64,000 bases of DNA from Micropterix aruncella (GCA_944548615.1 OX155974.1:806001-870000), one strand, 5' to 3'; counted from the first letter of the stretch, positions 38,646-50,509 are shown. Numbers and translations are program-made. The notes: a model not told the origin generated them from the sequence alone.

Positions 38646-40323
38646 TACATTTTGAGGTTATGTTTTGTCTTACATTTCGTATAGCTTAACCACAAATTGT
38701 CGGTACCTACCTGTCTCAATAGTATTCAAAAGTAATGTTATAATTATTTAACGGAGGCACGACTAACTCTTATTTTACAAGCTGAATAATTTAAACGTCG
38801 ATGTCACGTGATAGAATCAGTAAAGGAGCAGAAACATTAGACAACACGCCTCTTAGGAGACGGTACCTATTGAGACATCGGTCTCTAAGTTATATTTAGT
38901 CTTACCTACTATTCTCACATTACTGTTGCAATATAATATTTTTTCCCAAAACGTAGGTTCTATTCTTTCTACTAATACGACAAGTATGATGATGACCATC
39001 CAATTAGATGTAGATCCAATAGATGACCATCTAAGACCATCCAAGTAGTTATTAGACGGACGAAACGAAGTCCGTAATATTATGGAATGTCATGTCACCG
39101 AAATTGTTCAAAACGTATTAAAAACGTATTAAAAATTATGAAACGGATAGAAAGACATATCCTAGATATAACTCATTTTATCTGCCGTTTTGAACTCCAT
39201 TCGTTGAACTGAGCAGCAGACGAAATTCGAATTATTAGCTGGCAAACGACAAAATTTTTATATGAAATTAAACCACGGAATAGCAGCAATAGTTAAATTT
39301 AATATTAATAATAACTTTAATTATTAAACTAATAACTACTATAACATATTGCAGAAATTAAGTACCACCTTTTGTAATTAAGGGGTAAGTGGAATAAAAC
39401 ACTAATAATATTAAACCAAACGACTCAATATTAAAACACTATGGATCTTATACCTATATCTTATAACTTATAACCATTAAACTTATCCTATAACTTATAA
39501 CTATTAAACGTAACGATCTTACACCGCACGAAATGTGTTCAAATTTATTCGGACGGTTCGAGAGGTAGTTTTTATAGACGATCGTTCGTTTCGTATTCCG
39601 CTCTAACGCATTGCTCTATCTCATTCGCTTGAACTAATTTCAGTTTTAGTGCACGAAGAAACGCAATCGGTCCCATTGATGCTGTATCTGTAAACTCTAT
39701 AATGTACTTTCTTACAGCAAAACATCTCTGGACTACATTTTACGAAAATTCCATAGAATATACTGTCAAATTGCTATTACCGTGGTAAGTAGGCATATTT
39801 AATATGATACTACCAATGTATTAACTTAATATCCTTATTTTTAGAAACATTATATTTACATTTTATCCACGTCGCATAACACCTCTCTCGCTCCCGCATG
39901 ATTTATATTCGAAAATTAAATAAGTTAAACAAGTAACCACTGTTCGATAAAAACTAGGTGTACCTATAACTTATAATTCATAATAAACACACACACTTAA
40001 ATCTACGTAAATTTAAAGGCATTAGAATTATCAATAAATGCATCTGACTGTTCCGTATAAATAATATTATATTATAATAAACATACACACTTAAATCCAG
40101 GTTTTTAAGCAATTAGAATCATATCAGTAAATGCATTTGATTGTTCCATATTGGCTGTTCGTAGATAAATAAAAATTCACAAAACGTAACTGAAAAATAA
40201 AATGCATACATATAATAGAATGTACTACCTACTGGAGATCGCATTATTCGATATCATCTAAAAAAGTGTTCGTGCTTCACCAATGCACTGTGTTCTGCTT
40301 GCTTAGAAGACGAAGAGTACTTA

Positions 40324-41436
40324 TCAAAGGTCTACCGCCGACAGTTGCCTAATATTTTTCAATTGGCATTTGGCTGCAGTCATGTGATTTTTATGATGAA
40401 TTTTCCGACCAAATGCATGCTTACATATTGTACAAACAAATGGCTTTATTTTTCGGTGTACTACATTTATATGTCCGATTAAGTGAGACTTTTGTGTGAA
40501 AGCTCTGTTACATTCCGCACAGCTATACTTAATTCTGAGATGGACTGAGTTTATATGGTCCTTTAAATTTCCTCGCGATGCAAAACTGCGATTGCATTTG
40601 TCGCACGCGAAAGGCTTCAATTTCCGGTGGACAGAATTGACATGTTGAATTAAAGTACCACTCTCAAAGAAAGCGCGTTTGCATTCCTTACATTCAAATT
40701 CCTTCATTTTTCTATGAAAGCCATCGATGTGCTGTTTAAATCGTGTTCGATTTGGAAATTCTTTGTTGCATAAATCACACGTGAATACATTCAACTGCCG
40801 GTGAGTGAAATTTACATGCTGTAGTAAGTAGCTGCGATAAGAAAAGACTTTCTTACACTGCTGACATGCATGCTTTAGTTTGCGATGGATCGATTGGACG
40901 TGTGTTTTCAAACTTCCTCTACATGAAAATGCCCTGTCACACTCTTCACACGTAAATTTCTTAAATTTTCTATGCACTATATCGACATGCTGAATTAGAT
41001 CAAATCTTCTACTTGATTCATAGCTACATTTGACACAAATATATTTCTTCCCATTTGGCCTGATACAGTCTTTGCAAAATAGCACAATTTCATTGTAATG
41101 CTTGCATGCTCCCATTGGCACGCTTCTGTCTATATGGCGATCGCAGACAACGCATGTGAATTTATCAAATTTCGTTAATAATACTTTGATGTCTTTTTTC
41201 ATCACGCTTCCTTCGGGTTTTATGAAAGCCACTGCCTCTTCTTCAAATTCCAGAATATTTGCTTCCATATAAGAAGAGTTCGGTTGTTCTTCTTTGAAGC
41301 AATTATCACTTTCTGGTTTCAACGTTTCACTGTATTTATTGTCAGGGCAACTTGGCATCCTGTCTTCGACATCGGACTCTAATTCTATCTTCACTTTAAT
41401 GTCTGCATGATTTTCATCATTTTCCTGCCTTTCCAT
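40324..41436 (-). CDS. C2H2 zinc-finger protein, copy C
   Basis: Intact 370-aa frame. Acidic N-terminus with VKIE, LKPE and IKPE (SUMO-consensus-like). The Cys-rich block CVVCDRHIDRSVPMGACKH...FCKDC precedes eight C2H2-type fingers; the last is H-X5-C. The tail differs from B and D: it ends QLSAVDL because sequence just before the usual stop is shortened. Helix-contact residues differ from the paralogs (first finger SRRFDLIQH, second SCRGSLKTH, third SYRSYLLQH, fifth ESGTLIQH). Good start context caccATGG; a TATATATA lies about 35 bases upstream. Presumed nuclear DNA-binding protein with unknown targets. Confidence 0.9.
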   Translation of the reverse strand: MERQENDENHADIKVKIELESDVEDRMPSCPDNKYSETLKPESDNCFKEEQPNSSYMEANILEFEEEAVAFIKPEGSVMKKDIKVLLTKFDKFTCVVCDRHIDRSVPMGACKHYNEIVLFCKDCIRPNGKKYICVKCSYESSRRFDLIQHVDIVHRKFKKFTCEECDRAFSCRGSLKTHVQSIHRKLKHACQQCKKVFSYRSYLLQHVNFTHRQLNVFTCDLCNKEFPNRTRFKQHIDGFHRKMKEFECKECKRAFFESGTLIQHVNSVHRKLKPFACDKCNRSFASRGNLKDHINSVHLRIKYSCAECNRAFTQKSHLIGHINVVHRKIKPFVCTICKHAFGRKIHHKNHMTAAKCQLKNIRQLSAVDL

Positions 41437-41475
41437 GGTGGATATTTATACTTTTGACTATATATAGAGGTAAAA
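41437..41475 (-). promoter_or_regulatory. Conserved TATA-rich segment before zinc-finger gene C
   Basis: Minus-strand CTCTATATATAG and AGTATAAATATCCACC precede the ATG, as in A, B and D. Confidence 0.4.
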
Positions 41476-42479
41476 TAAAGCGGAAAACTGCAGAAACTTG
41501 CACGATCTAGGTACACAGTAAACAGATGTAATTATTGTGACGTTTCGTGTTTAGTATTGCCACATATTGGAATATAAAATTCAATATTTATACAAGTTGT
41601 TTTTACTGCAAGTGTTTTCTTTGAGTGGGTAAATCAGTACAACAAAGTAAGCAACTTTTGAAAAAAAGTAAAAAAAAAACGAATGTTTTTTTAAAATTAA
41701 CGTTTTGTGTTTTTTAATAGTGTAAAAATCAATGATCACGATGCGCTATCTAGCGGTAAGTAAAATGTCACTAATATTGTTTATTGACGATAAAATACCT
41801 ACCGCTAGACGGCGCAGCGCGCTCAATTTTTCTCAAACCTTATCTAATAGTCAACTTCTTCAAATTTTTAAATTAAAAAAATAAAATAATTTAAATAATT
41901 TAAACTTTCAAACAAAAGACTTTTCCCTTTTACTGCATACCTATAATTTCCTTTTTACTGCATAAATGGCATAGGTATGGAACCGCGACCGTATCTAGGA
42001 TTGGAACTACTGAAAGACAATATATTTTGGTACCAAATAATAACATTACACTTAATATAGTATACAGAGAAGTTTTGAACAATTGAAATAAACACAATTT
42101 ATCCAATCATAATTATTTCATTCACTCATTTGAAACCCGATAATATAGCCAAATTGGCATGCAACATGCATATGCAGTAAAAATATAACCCTCCTTTTGG
42201 CAGTCAGGAAATAAATCATAGCACTCAGTGCTAACCGAACCACACTCATAATTTCATCACAAGAAAAAATGTTTACCGCCCAACGAAGTGGGCATGGGTC
42301 AGTTAGTGGTGTATATAAACATACACAATATCACTTATTTCCCGCAATTGTATATGACGACATATCAGAATAGATAATAATATTTTATATTCGATCATTG
42401 ATCGAAATTTGATCATCAGATGATATGAATAAAATCGAAGACCTGAAATTTGCCGTGCGTTGCGCCTCGCATAAGAAAG

Positions 42480-42932
42480 AGAAGCACTTATGCCTCAAAA
42501 CGAAACAACAATAAAGCTGGCCGGGCGATATTGAAGTATTTTCGATTGCTTAGCGATCGTTCACCGAAATGCCTGCAACACAAAAAATGCTTCGGCCACA
42601 CCGAACATGTATGGCCGGGACATACGAAAAATATTGTCGTCTATTGCTAAGTATAGCTGGTATTGTTAGCAATTGTATCGCAGCCTATTTTCGCTGTAAT
42701 ATATGTCTGCAAAACAGTTTTCGGCAATATTGCTAACAATACCAGCTACAGTATGCAATACATGGAAATATTTTTAGTATGTCCCGGCTATATATCCACA
42801 CATATTTGGTAAGGCAGAAGTATTTTCATGTGGTGCCGGCATGTTTGCTGGACAATCGCTTCGCAATCGAAAATACTACAGTATTGCCCGGCCAGCTCTA
42901 TTATTGTTTCGTTTTGTGACATAAGTGCGTTC
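42480..42932. mobile_element. 450-bp foldback (hairpin) element
   Basis: The whole segment is an imperfect palindrome. 'aaaacgaaacaacaataaagc' and 'tggccgggcgatattg' at the left reappear complemented at the right. The inner arms 'agctggtattgttagcaatt' also match. No coding frame. Similar to long-hairpin MITEs; could give rise to small RNAs if transcribed. Confidence 0.8.
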
Positions 42933-42959
42933 CTTTCTAACTGTTGCGGCCGCTAATAA

Positions 42960-43783
42960 AACGGCGAGCCGCCAAAAAATCTAATAATTGATTTTAAAAG
43001 GCGGAAGCTGTCGAGGCCGACGAGCAGTTTCCGTCAACCTGAAATAGGGCATAGCATCCGCGTAAATTGTCCTACAAAATGTATGAGCTTAGGTGCGGCG
43101 GGACGGACCTCGCAGACGTCGCGTCCCGACCGAAAACACCAGCCACCGAATCGCAGAATTAATCTCGTGAATTTAAACAAAGTGTTGTAGCTGCAAAAGA
43201 AAGGGCGATCCGCCAGAAATATAATAATTAATCTAAAAGACGAAACTGTCGAAAATAACGCACAGTTTTTCGTCAGGATGAAATCGGGCATAGCATCCGC
43301 GTAATTTTTCCTCAAAAATGTATGGGCTTAGGTGCGACGGGACGGACCTCGCAGACGTCGCGGCACGAGCGAGGCCGTCATCGACCAGAAGCAAAAAAAA
43401 ATTAATGTTTTAAAATTAAACAGAGGTGTATTACACACAAATAAGAAGGGAAAAATATAACGACAAACGGAATAAGCAGTAAAAAACAACACGGACAAGC
43501 CCCGCTCAAGATTCCCATATCGGGCGCAAATATATTGAAGTCGCCAAAGGAAAAATCGGCAGAAATTCTCCAAAAGCGAAAAAGAATAAGCCCGAGAAGG
43601 AATGCATCGTCAAAACACCGAAAAATAAAATCGCAGAAGCGAAAGATCGGAAAAGACGGAGACAGAGAGATCGGCGAGCGCTAGGCCGAGCGCCGGCCAA
43701 TCAGAGGCCGCCAGCACACCGGGCCGCGCGCGCGCCGCCGGAGCGGGGGTATAAATATAGCCGCCGGGCGGGGAGCAAATCAT
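42960..43783 (+). other. GC-rich upstream region with repeated element, no gene
   Basis: A ~90-bp motif ('catagcatccgcgtaa', 'tagggcttaggtgcg'-like, 'gacggacctcgcagacgtcgcg') occurs twice, about 239 bp apart (43033-43123 and 43272-43363). The stretch leads to a TATAAATA box and could be an LTR U3 or a promoter; its partner sequence continues at 48767 after the Jockey insertion. Confidence 0.45.
43748..43783 (+). promoter_or_regulatory. TATA box with start-site-like target, hit by LINE
   Basis: GGGGGTATAAATATAG at about 43746-43760, then about 25-30 bases to AAATCATTCGCT, a plausible initiator. The Jockey LINE is inserted exactly here (duplication GGAGCAAATCAT), so the original transcript start is now split between 43783 and 48755-48771. 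Confidence 0.45.
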
Positions 43784-44257
43784 CATTCGCTGCCGCGCGC
43801 TCGCACCGTACGGTCGTCCGCTCCGCTCGCGCCGCGACTAATTTATTTTACCGCCGCGCACCAAACCGCTCTCGTGTTTGATACTGTTGTAGCGTAGCTC
43901 CAGTTCATTCAGTATTAACCCCGCGCCGTCGATTTTCTCCGGCCCGCCTAAGCAATCGGTTCGTACGCGTTTTCAGTAGTGATACAAATAAGGTGTACGA
44001 CAGTAGTGATACAAATCAGTGCCCGGCGTCTGTCCCGAACGGTCGCCTGCTCCGCTCCGCCGCCCGCGCTGAATATAGCCGCAACGAGTTCTCGCTGTGC
44101 AGCTTTGCTCCAGCCTGTTCTTGTATTCTCCGTGCCGTCGAGTGAATCTCCAGTTCGCCTAAGCGACCAGTTCGTGCGCGTAATTAGTAGAAATACGAGT
44201 TTTGTGTACGAGCTGTGGACTTTTATATTTTTTACTTTATAAGTGAACATATCGGAA
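43784..44257 (+). promoter_or_regulatory. Tandem 5' UTR modules of the Jockey LINE
   Basis: Two diverged copies of a ~225-bp module (43784-44008 and about 44009-44235). Each has a 'cggtcg(t/c)ccgctccgc' segment, then a 'gccgtcgattttctcc' / 'gccgtcgagtgaatctcc' segment and a 'cggttcgt(a/g)cgcg' segment. The element at 56474 (-) begins with one copy of the second module (CATTCAGTGCCCGGCG). Likely internal promoters. Confidence 0.6.
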
Positions 44258-45831
44258 ATGCAGTCTTTCGTCGACGCTGCTGAAGATACCATGGCCTATA
44301 GCTCACCTGTAGCTAGAGGTCGAGATATGCCGCTGCTACTACCTGCCACTCCAAAGAACGCGAAAGAGAGCCCGCGTCTCCCGACACCGAGCTAGAAAGG
44401 GATTCGCAGCGCCGTCGGGCCGGCTCGTTTGGAACCGACGGCTGCGAAGCCCTCCTGACGCCGCCGCCTTCGGACAACGAGGATGCGCGCGGCGAGCAGG
44501 CAAGCGGGCCGTCCTATGCTGAATTAGCGGCTAGGAAGAGCCCCTCGCCGCTGCCGCGCTCACTGACGCCTCCCACGCAGTCATCCCAGCCACCGAAGCC
44601 GACGCCACGTCCTCAGCCAATTATAGTGGAGAAGCTGGACAACTGGACCGTCCACCTAAACACCCTTCACGCAAGGCTGGGGAGAGCGCCTATCGTGGGG
44701 CCAATAAGTGGAGGTTTACGGTTTCGCCCGGCGAACGACGCTGAATACCGCGTCGTACAGGACTACCTGCACTCCCTCGGCAATATCGCGTGGCACTCCT
44801 ACACCGCGCCGGCTGAGAAGGATGCCAAAATTGCAATACGTGGCCTCCCGGAATCGACAACGTCCGAAGAGGTCATCTCGGGTCTAGCCGCCCATGGCTT
44901 TGAGGCCACATACGTCAAGATGATCCACGGGGGGCGGCGACCCCTTTTTCATGTCGTCCTCCGGAAGACAGATCGCTGGCGCGAGGTGTTCCAGCTCCCG
45001 GACCTACACCACATAAAGGTCACAGTGGAGTCCTGGAGGGGACGAAAGGGCCCCAAACAGTGCCATCGATGCCAGCGATTCCGCCACAGCAGCCACAACT
45101 GTCACCGGCCGCAAGTCTGTGTCTGCTGCGGCGAGGAGCATGCAGCCAAAAACTGTCCGAGACCAAAGACAGTCAAAGCAACATGCGGCAACTGCGGGGC
45201 GGATCACCCCGCAAACAACAGGAGGTGCCCTGCGTTCATGGCAGAAATCAGCCAGACAACGAGGCAGCGGCAAGGTGCTCCGCGAGCGGCGGCTGCTGCC
45301 CCTCAAGCAGAGCCGCGAACCGCTGCCCCGCGCGCCCCGCGCGCCCAGCGCTCCCAGACCGCCCCAGCCCCGGAACAGACTCAGTCTCCACGGGCTTCGC
45401 CGCGGAAACCGGCAAAACCACAGGCTATGCCTCAGGCTCCCCCCGCTCCACAGCTACAGAAACAAAAACCGGTGGCGAGCCGGGAGGCTCCCCTTTCGTG
45501 GAGGCAGAAGCCGGCACCGTCGACCGCTTGTCCGCAGCCAGATACTGCAAAGAAGTCAAATCGGCAGCGCTCCAAGTGGCCGACGAGAACGCCTCCACAG
45601 GAGACGAAGGTGGTCGAGAAGGCGAACACCCCAACACACCGACCCCAGCCCCAAGAGCGCAGCCAAGAGGCTGTAAACGTAATGGTGGCAGACCTGCTGT
45701 TTCTGGTAAGCGAGCTGCTTGCCAACCCGGCGGAAGCAAGCTCCATCGTAGCGCGCACCCTACAGCGCCTACTGGGGCCGTCGTCCGCCCTACAGTGCAC
45801 AGCCATGCCTCCTGCATCGGCAGGCCACTAA
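44258..45831 (+). pseudogene. Jockey ORF1 (gag) with one early frameshift
   Basis: Starts MQSFVDAAEDTM, homologous to the ORF1 at 56331 (-), and changes frame near 44350-44365 (after PATPKN, before REPASPDTELERDSQ). It is then open to 45831. It contains a conserved gag domain (AKIAIRGLPESTT, MIHGGRRPLF, VESWRGRKGPKQ). Three zinc knuckles follow (CHRCQRFRHSSHNC, CVCCGEEHAAKNC, CGNCGADHPANNRRC), then an Ala/Pro/Gln-rich tail. RNA-binding protein of the particle. The stop overlaps the start of the endonuclease frame. Confidence 0.85.
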
Positions 45832-48488
45832 GAATAGTGCATTGGAATGCGGATGGCATCAAAAGCAAGCTTCCGTCGGTGCGAGCCTTCCTGCAGGAAC
45901 AGCAGGTCGACGTCCTCCTCGTATCGGAGACAAAGCTCCTGAAGTTCGTCTCGGTGCGCATACCCAACTACATCGCGTACCGGACGGACAACGTGACGAC
46001 AGAAGGTCGCGCGTACAGGGGCACCGCCGTCTTCGTGAGGAGGACGATGCTCCACCAACAAATCGACGTGCCGCAGCTAGACTCGCTGTACGCAACGGGA
46101 ATTCAGCTAAGAGCAGGCGGAGTAGACTTGCGGATTTTTGCAGTCTACAAACCGCCCAGCAACCGACTGGAGACTGGCGACATCGACAAACTCCTACACC
46201 AGACGATACCTACGATTGTAGCCGGCGACCTGAACAGCAAGCATCCGGCGTGGAACTCGACGCGCGCCAACGTCGATGGCGCGCAATTGCTTAACCACGC
46301 CGAGAAAAGAGGCTTCACGGTCGCCGGACCGGAACAACACACACGTGTTCCGAGCACGCCAACCCACTCGTCAGAGGTACTCGATGTCGCCCTCCTGCAC
46401 AACGTGACATTTCCCTATGTGCAGGAAGTCATTTATGAACTCCAGTCGGATCACCTGCCGGTTCTCCTAGAACTACAGACCGACGTTGCTACAGCGAGTC
46501 ACTATAGAGAGCGCCGCCGTATTGACTGGACACGATACGAGAAGCTGCTTGGTAAGGCAATCCTAGATTATAAGACACCGGTCACCGCCGGAGATATTGA
46601 GAGCCGGGTGTCCAACCTTCAGGAGGCCATCAAGACCGCGCTGGAAGCCAGCTCCTCGACGATAGAGGCGAAAGCGACACGTCCCCGTCTCCCGCAACGA
46701 CTGCGAGACAAGCTACGGGAGAAGCGGCGCTTGCATCGCTTCTGGGCCGAAAATCGGTGTCCGGAAGCTAAGCGCCGCTTAAACAAAGCGAACGCTAGCT
46801 TGCAAGAGGAACTGCAGACGTACGCAGCCGAGTCGTGGGAGGAATTCCTCGACTCGATAGGCGACGACATGCCATCTATATACAGGCTGAATCGTCGCCT
46901 GCTGAGTACGGCTGAACCAGCGCGGCCACTACTGGATTCGACCGGGAACCTCCACTATGTCGCCGACGACAGAGCGACTCTCTTCGCGGACCACCTGGAG
47001 AAGACCTTCGTCCCGCACGACATAGAAGACCAGGAGCACTCCAAGGTGGTCCACGAGCACCTAGCTGCGGAGGAGGAATCGCCACCGGAGCTTGGCAGAG
47101 AGATCCCGCCGATAACTCCGGCTGAGCTCCAGCGTCGAATCCAGCAACTCAAGCTGAAGAAGGCACCCGGCCCCGACGGCATCAGTAGCGGCGCGCTGAA
47201 GAGGCTTCCGCGTCGCCAGCTGCCGGCCCTCGCAGGGCTGCTAAACTCCTGCATCAGACTCGGTCATTTTCCAGAGAAGTGGAAGACGGCTAAGGTGATA
47301 ATGCTGCCGAAACCTCACAAAGACCTGCGGCAACCGGGCAACTACCGCCCGATCTCGCTGCTGCCTACCCTCGCGAAGGTCTTCGAGCGATGCGTGCTGG
47401 CGCGACTAACGCCGCACCTCGCCCCGCGCAACGAGCAGTATGGATTCCGTACGGGCCACTCGACTACCCTGCAACTCACGCGGGTAGTACATCACCTGAC
47501 GGAATCCTACAATAAGCACCAGCATACGGCAGCCGTCTTCCTGGACGTCGAAAAGGCGTTCGACCGAGTCTGGCACGAGGGCCTCCGCTACAAGCTGGCG
47601 ACACAGACCACGGCACCGCGCCTGCTCCGTAACGTGGTGGCTTCCTTCCTCTCCGGAAGAGGGTTCTTCGTCGCGGTGGAGGGCGAGCAGTCCACAATTC
47701 GTCCCATCGCGGCGGGAGTCCCGCAGGGAAGCTGCTTATCGCCGGCGCTATACGGTGTCTACACAAATGACATACCGCTCAGCGCCGGCGCGGAGCTGGC
47801 GCTATTCGCGGATGACGCTATGTATATGGCAACTTCAATCAACATCAAGGTCGCGGCCAAGAAACTGCAGCAGCAACTAGACCTTATGCCAGAATGGCTA
47901 AGGAAATGGCGGATTGTCGTTAACCCGGCTAAGTCCGAAGCGATCATCACCGGCTCACACAAAGTTTACCCGGAGCCGGTGAAACTCGGCGGCACCCCGG
48001 TGCCGTGGAAGAACACGGTCAAGTACCTCGGGGTGCATATCGACCGTCGCCTTAACTTTGCGCACCACGCGAAAGCAACAATTGCCGCTTCGAAATCCGC
48101 CTTCTACGCGCTGCTGCCCGTTCTCCGTTCGGCCGCGATCCCGGCGAAGACACGTCTGCTGATGCTGAAGATGTACGTGAGGACGAAACTCACGTACGCG
48201 GCACCGGCCTGGTACCACCTCATCTCGGCATCGCAGCGGAGTAACATCCAGCGAGTGCTGAACGTGGGGCTAAGAAAAGTGTCGGGAGCCCCTTGGTACG
48301 TCCGAAATGCGACTCTGGAACGCGATTTTAGCGAAACAGAGTCCGTGGAGGAACACGTAAAGCGCCTCGCGCGCGCTATGTACCGCAGGGCCGACACCTC
48401 GCCTCACGAGCACATCCGCCAGCTCGCTCCTCTGCACACCAGACCACCAGAAGTCCGGAAGCCGTACCCGCGCAGTCTGCTTGATTAG
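45820..48488 (+). CDS. Jockey ORF2: endonuclease and reverse transcriptase
   Basis: Endonuclease from RIVHWNADGIKSKL (45829 on), with SETKLL, VAGDLNSKHPAW and SDHLPVL. RT has FLDVEKAFDRVWH, AAGVPQGSCLSP and LALFADDAMYMA. The C-terminal region ends RKPYPRSLLD, and no RNase H is seen, as usual for Jockey. The frame is open far upstream (to 45060) but that part is the shadow of ORF1. No ATG lies just before the endonuclease, so translation may depend on coupling at the ORF1 stop (45829-45831). All catalytic motifs appear intact. Confidence 0.88.
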
Positions 48489-48754
48489 CGGACCACCAGC
48501 GCGGGTATCGCAGCACAGCAGCCTTGCCACAAAAGATGTCATTACCACCTCCCGTCACAATCCTTCACGATAAGGTGCCTAAGCACATAACAATGAGTCT
48601 TGCCACAGGGCACAAAGCCCTGTGACGCCATTCCAGAAAGCCGGGCCAATGGGCCCGGCTCACGTGAAACCCCACGAAAAGGCGAAATGCCTAGTGGAAG
48701 ATGTCACGGGCCTCTAGCAAGGCCCGTCGACAGATATTTGATTTGATTTGATTT
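48489..48754 (+). other. Jockey LINE 3' UTR
   Basis: Contains 'gggcccggctcacgtg', 'gaaaccccacgaaaaggcg', 'gcctagtggaagatgtcac' and a (GATTT)n tail. The same blocks recur reversed at 54065-54206. Confidence 0.75.
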
Positions 48755-48766
48755 GGAGCAAATCAT

Positions 48767-49483
48767 TCGCTCTCCGGCCTGGGTGCCGGCAACAAGTAGC
48801 CACCCGGCTGCTTAGGGAGTTCAAGGCGTCGCGCTGCTGGAAGGAAGTCGTCGAGGAAGAAGTCGTCGAGGAAGAAGTCGTCGGGGAAGAAATCGTCGTG
48901 GAAGAGCAGTCAAGAAGACTGACCAGCCAACCACTCGGGGAAGTGAGTTGGACCTCGCCGCTTCGGGTCGCCGGATCTTCGGGACCTCGGTCTTGGCAAC
49001 GGACCGCCAGACCGCGCCATCAGCGGGAGCGACGAGAAGGACGACGCAGCGACGCAGCGACGAAGCAGCCGGGAGCCGGAGGGGAATCGCCGCAGCAGGT
49101 TTCGTGTTCGGTAGTTCGGGGCGAGGCCAAAGAAACGTGGACGTTTTTGCCGCCGCCGAATATCGACACGGACCGCCTGCGGCAAGCAGCCGAGCCACGC
49201 AGGACCGCGTACGCTCGATTGGGGACGCGGAATCGCCGTGTCAGCTGCAACAGGAAGTCGCGGCGACCAGAGGACGCCGCGCCGCACCGACCAGCGAGTC
49301 GGTTGCGACCGACGCCGCATCGCGCCAACCGGCGAAGTTGGACGCGTCGGCGATAGCGTGCGGAGCCACGCCGGGAAGTCGCGGCGACAAGAGGACGCCG
49401 CGCCGCACCGACCAGCGTGTCGGTTGCGCCATCCTCGGGTGGGGCCAGCGTCGTTGGACCTCATCCTCGGGTGGGGCCAGCGT
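48767..49483 (+). other. GC-rich sequence downstream of the disrupted promoter
   Basis: It continues the sequence interrupted at 43783. A 15-bp repeat (AAGTCGTCGAGGAAG, four units) occupies 48843-48905. A ~50-bp block ('gtcgcggcgacaagaggacg', 'caccgaccagcgtgtcgg') occurs at about 49257 and 49378 and again near 51020-51075. Open frames exist because of high GC, but none has a recognisable domain. It may be the 5' UTR of a retroelement. Confidence 0.4.
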
Positions 49484-50509
49484 AACAGACTGACCTTCTC
49501 ACCGGCTAAAACTCAGGCGCTTCTCCTGAAGGGGCGCCTCAAGCGTAAACCGGTCATCAGATTGAGCGGCCGCCCGGTATCCTTTCCGGAGTCTGTCCGG
49601 TACCTGGGGGTCGCGCTGACGGCGTCCTTTTCCTTCCTTACGCACGCGAAAATTGTAGCCGAGAAATCCCGGTCCCTCTTCTTTGCTCTCCGTGAAGCGA
49701 GCCGAGCCGACTGGGGAATTCGTTTCCCTGCGGTAAGGACGATATACGAAGGTGTCTTCGTACCACGTGTGACGTACGCTGCACGTGCGTGGACGGAGCA
49801 CCACATCCCGGAGGCAACCCGAGTGGCTATCTTGCGTGGGCAGCGCATCCCTCTCGTGGCTATGACCGGGGCGTACAGGACGACGTCCACTCTCGCGCTA
49901 CCTGTCATTGCAGGCGTCCTGCCCATCGATTTGGAGGTTTTGGAGCGCGCAGCGTTGGCGCGGTATCGTCGGGGAGGACCAGTGGTCTTTCATGGCCTCT
50001 CGGTTGACCCGGCGGGTTATCGAGCTGGGGAGTTTGCCCGCCTGATTCGTGCGGAATCCCTTCGTGTTTGGCAGGAGAGGTGGGATGCTGGCGGCACGGG
50101 CCGCCTCACCCACTGCTTCTTTCCGTCGGTAGAGGCGAGAATGAAAAATGCGTGTTTTCTGCGGTTCGATCACCATACCACCCAGCTGGTCGGGGGCCAT
50201 GGGGAGTTCAAAGCCAAGCTGTCTGACTTTGGACTCTCCCGTGACCCCTGGTGCGTGTGTGGGCATGGACTTCAAACGGCAGAACACGTCATTTGGATAT
50301 GCCCAAAGCTCTCGACCGCACGGGATGAATTGGTGCGTGAGGTCGGCGCGTGCACCAAGCGCCTACCGATATGGTATGCGGATCTGGTCGAGTGTGGGCG
50401 TTGTTTCGGCGCGTTCCGATGCTTCGTGGAGAAGTGGGTTTCCCTTTGGGAGGAGTTGAGGCTTCCGGGAACCCCAGTTTTGGGGTCCCCCCCGACACCA
50501 GTGGCGTGA
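49484..50509 (+). pseudogene. R1-type LINE, C-terminal RT fragment
   Basis: Starts abruptly within RT (LTFSPAKTQALLLKG, VRYLGVAL) and continues through the thumb to a Cys/His motif (CVCGHGLQTAEHVIWICP), ending LGSPPTPVA. The GHGEFKAKL - C.CG - H - C arrangement is typical of R1-clade proteins. Endonuclease and RT palm are missing. The junction at about 49480 joins unrelated GC-rich sequence, so this is a 5'-truncated or recombined copy. 3' UTR extends to about 50815 with an AATAAA at 50804. Confidence 0.75.

Larger units (their letters stand above)
38646..42325 (-). repeat. Zinc-finger duplication unit C
   Basis: Reverse-oriented match to unit A from its base 5330 back to about 605. It lacks A's MITE, LINE fragment and TTAA element, so those post-date the duplication. 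It starts exactly at the EnSpm right end with TACATTTTGAGG. Confidence 0.85.
43784..48754 (+). mobile_element. Jockey-clade LINE, nearly intact
   Basis: Flanked by GGAGCAAATCAT at 43772-43783 and 48755-48766. It starts CATTCGCTGCC and ends in repeated GATTT units. It has two tandem 5' UTR modules, ORF1 (gag) with one frame break and ORF2 (EN-RT) open. Its 3' UTR shares sequence with the ORF1-only element at 54065-56474. Confidence 0.88.

Noticed and set aside
45060..45815. Extended N-terminus of Jockey ORF2
   Set aside because: This part runs in another frame under the zinc-knuckle gag. The real endonuclease begins near 45829.
48748..49493. Several 180-200 codon Arg-rich frames
   Set aside because: GC-rich repetitive leader-like sequence. 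Multiple frames and both strands are open, with no domain.
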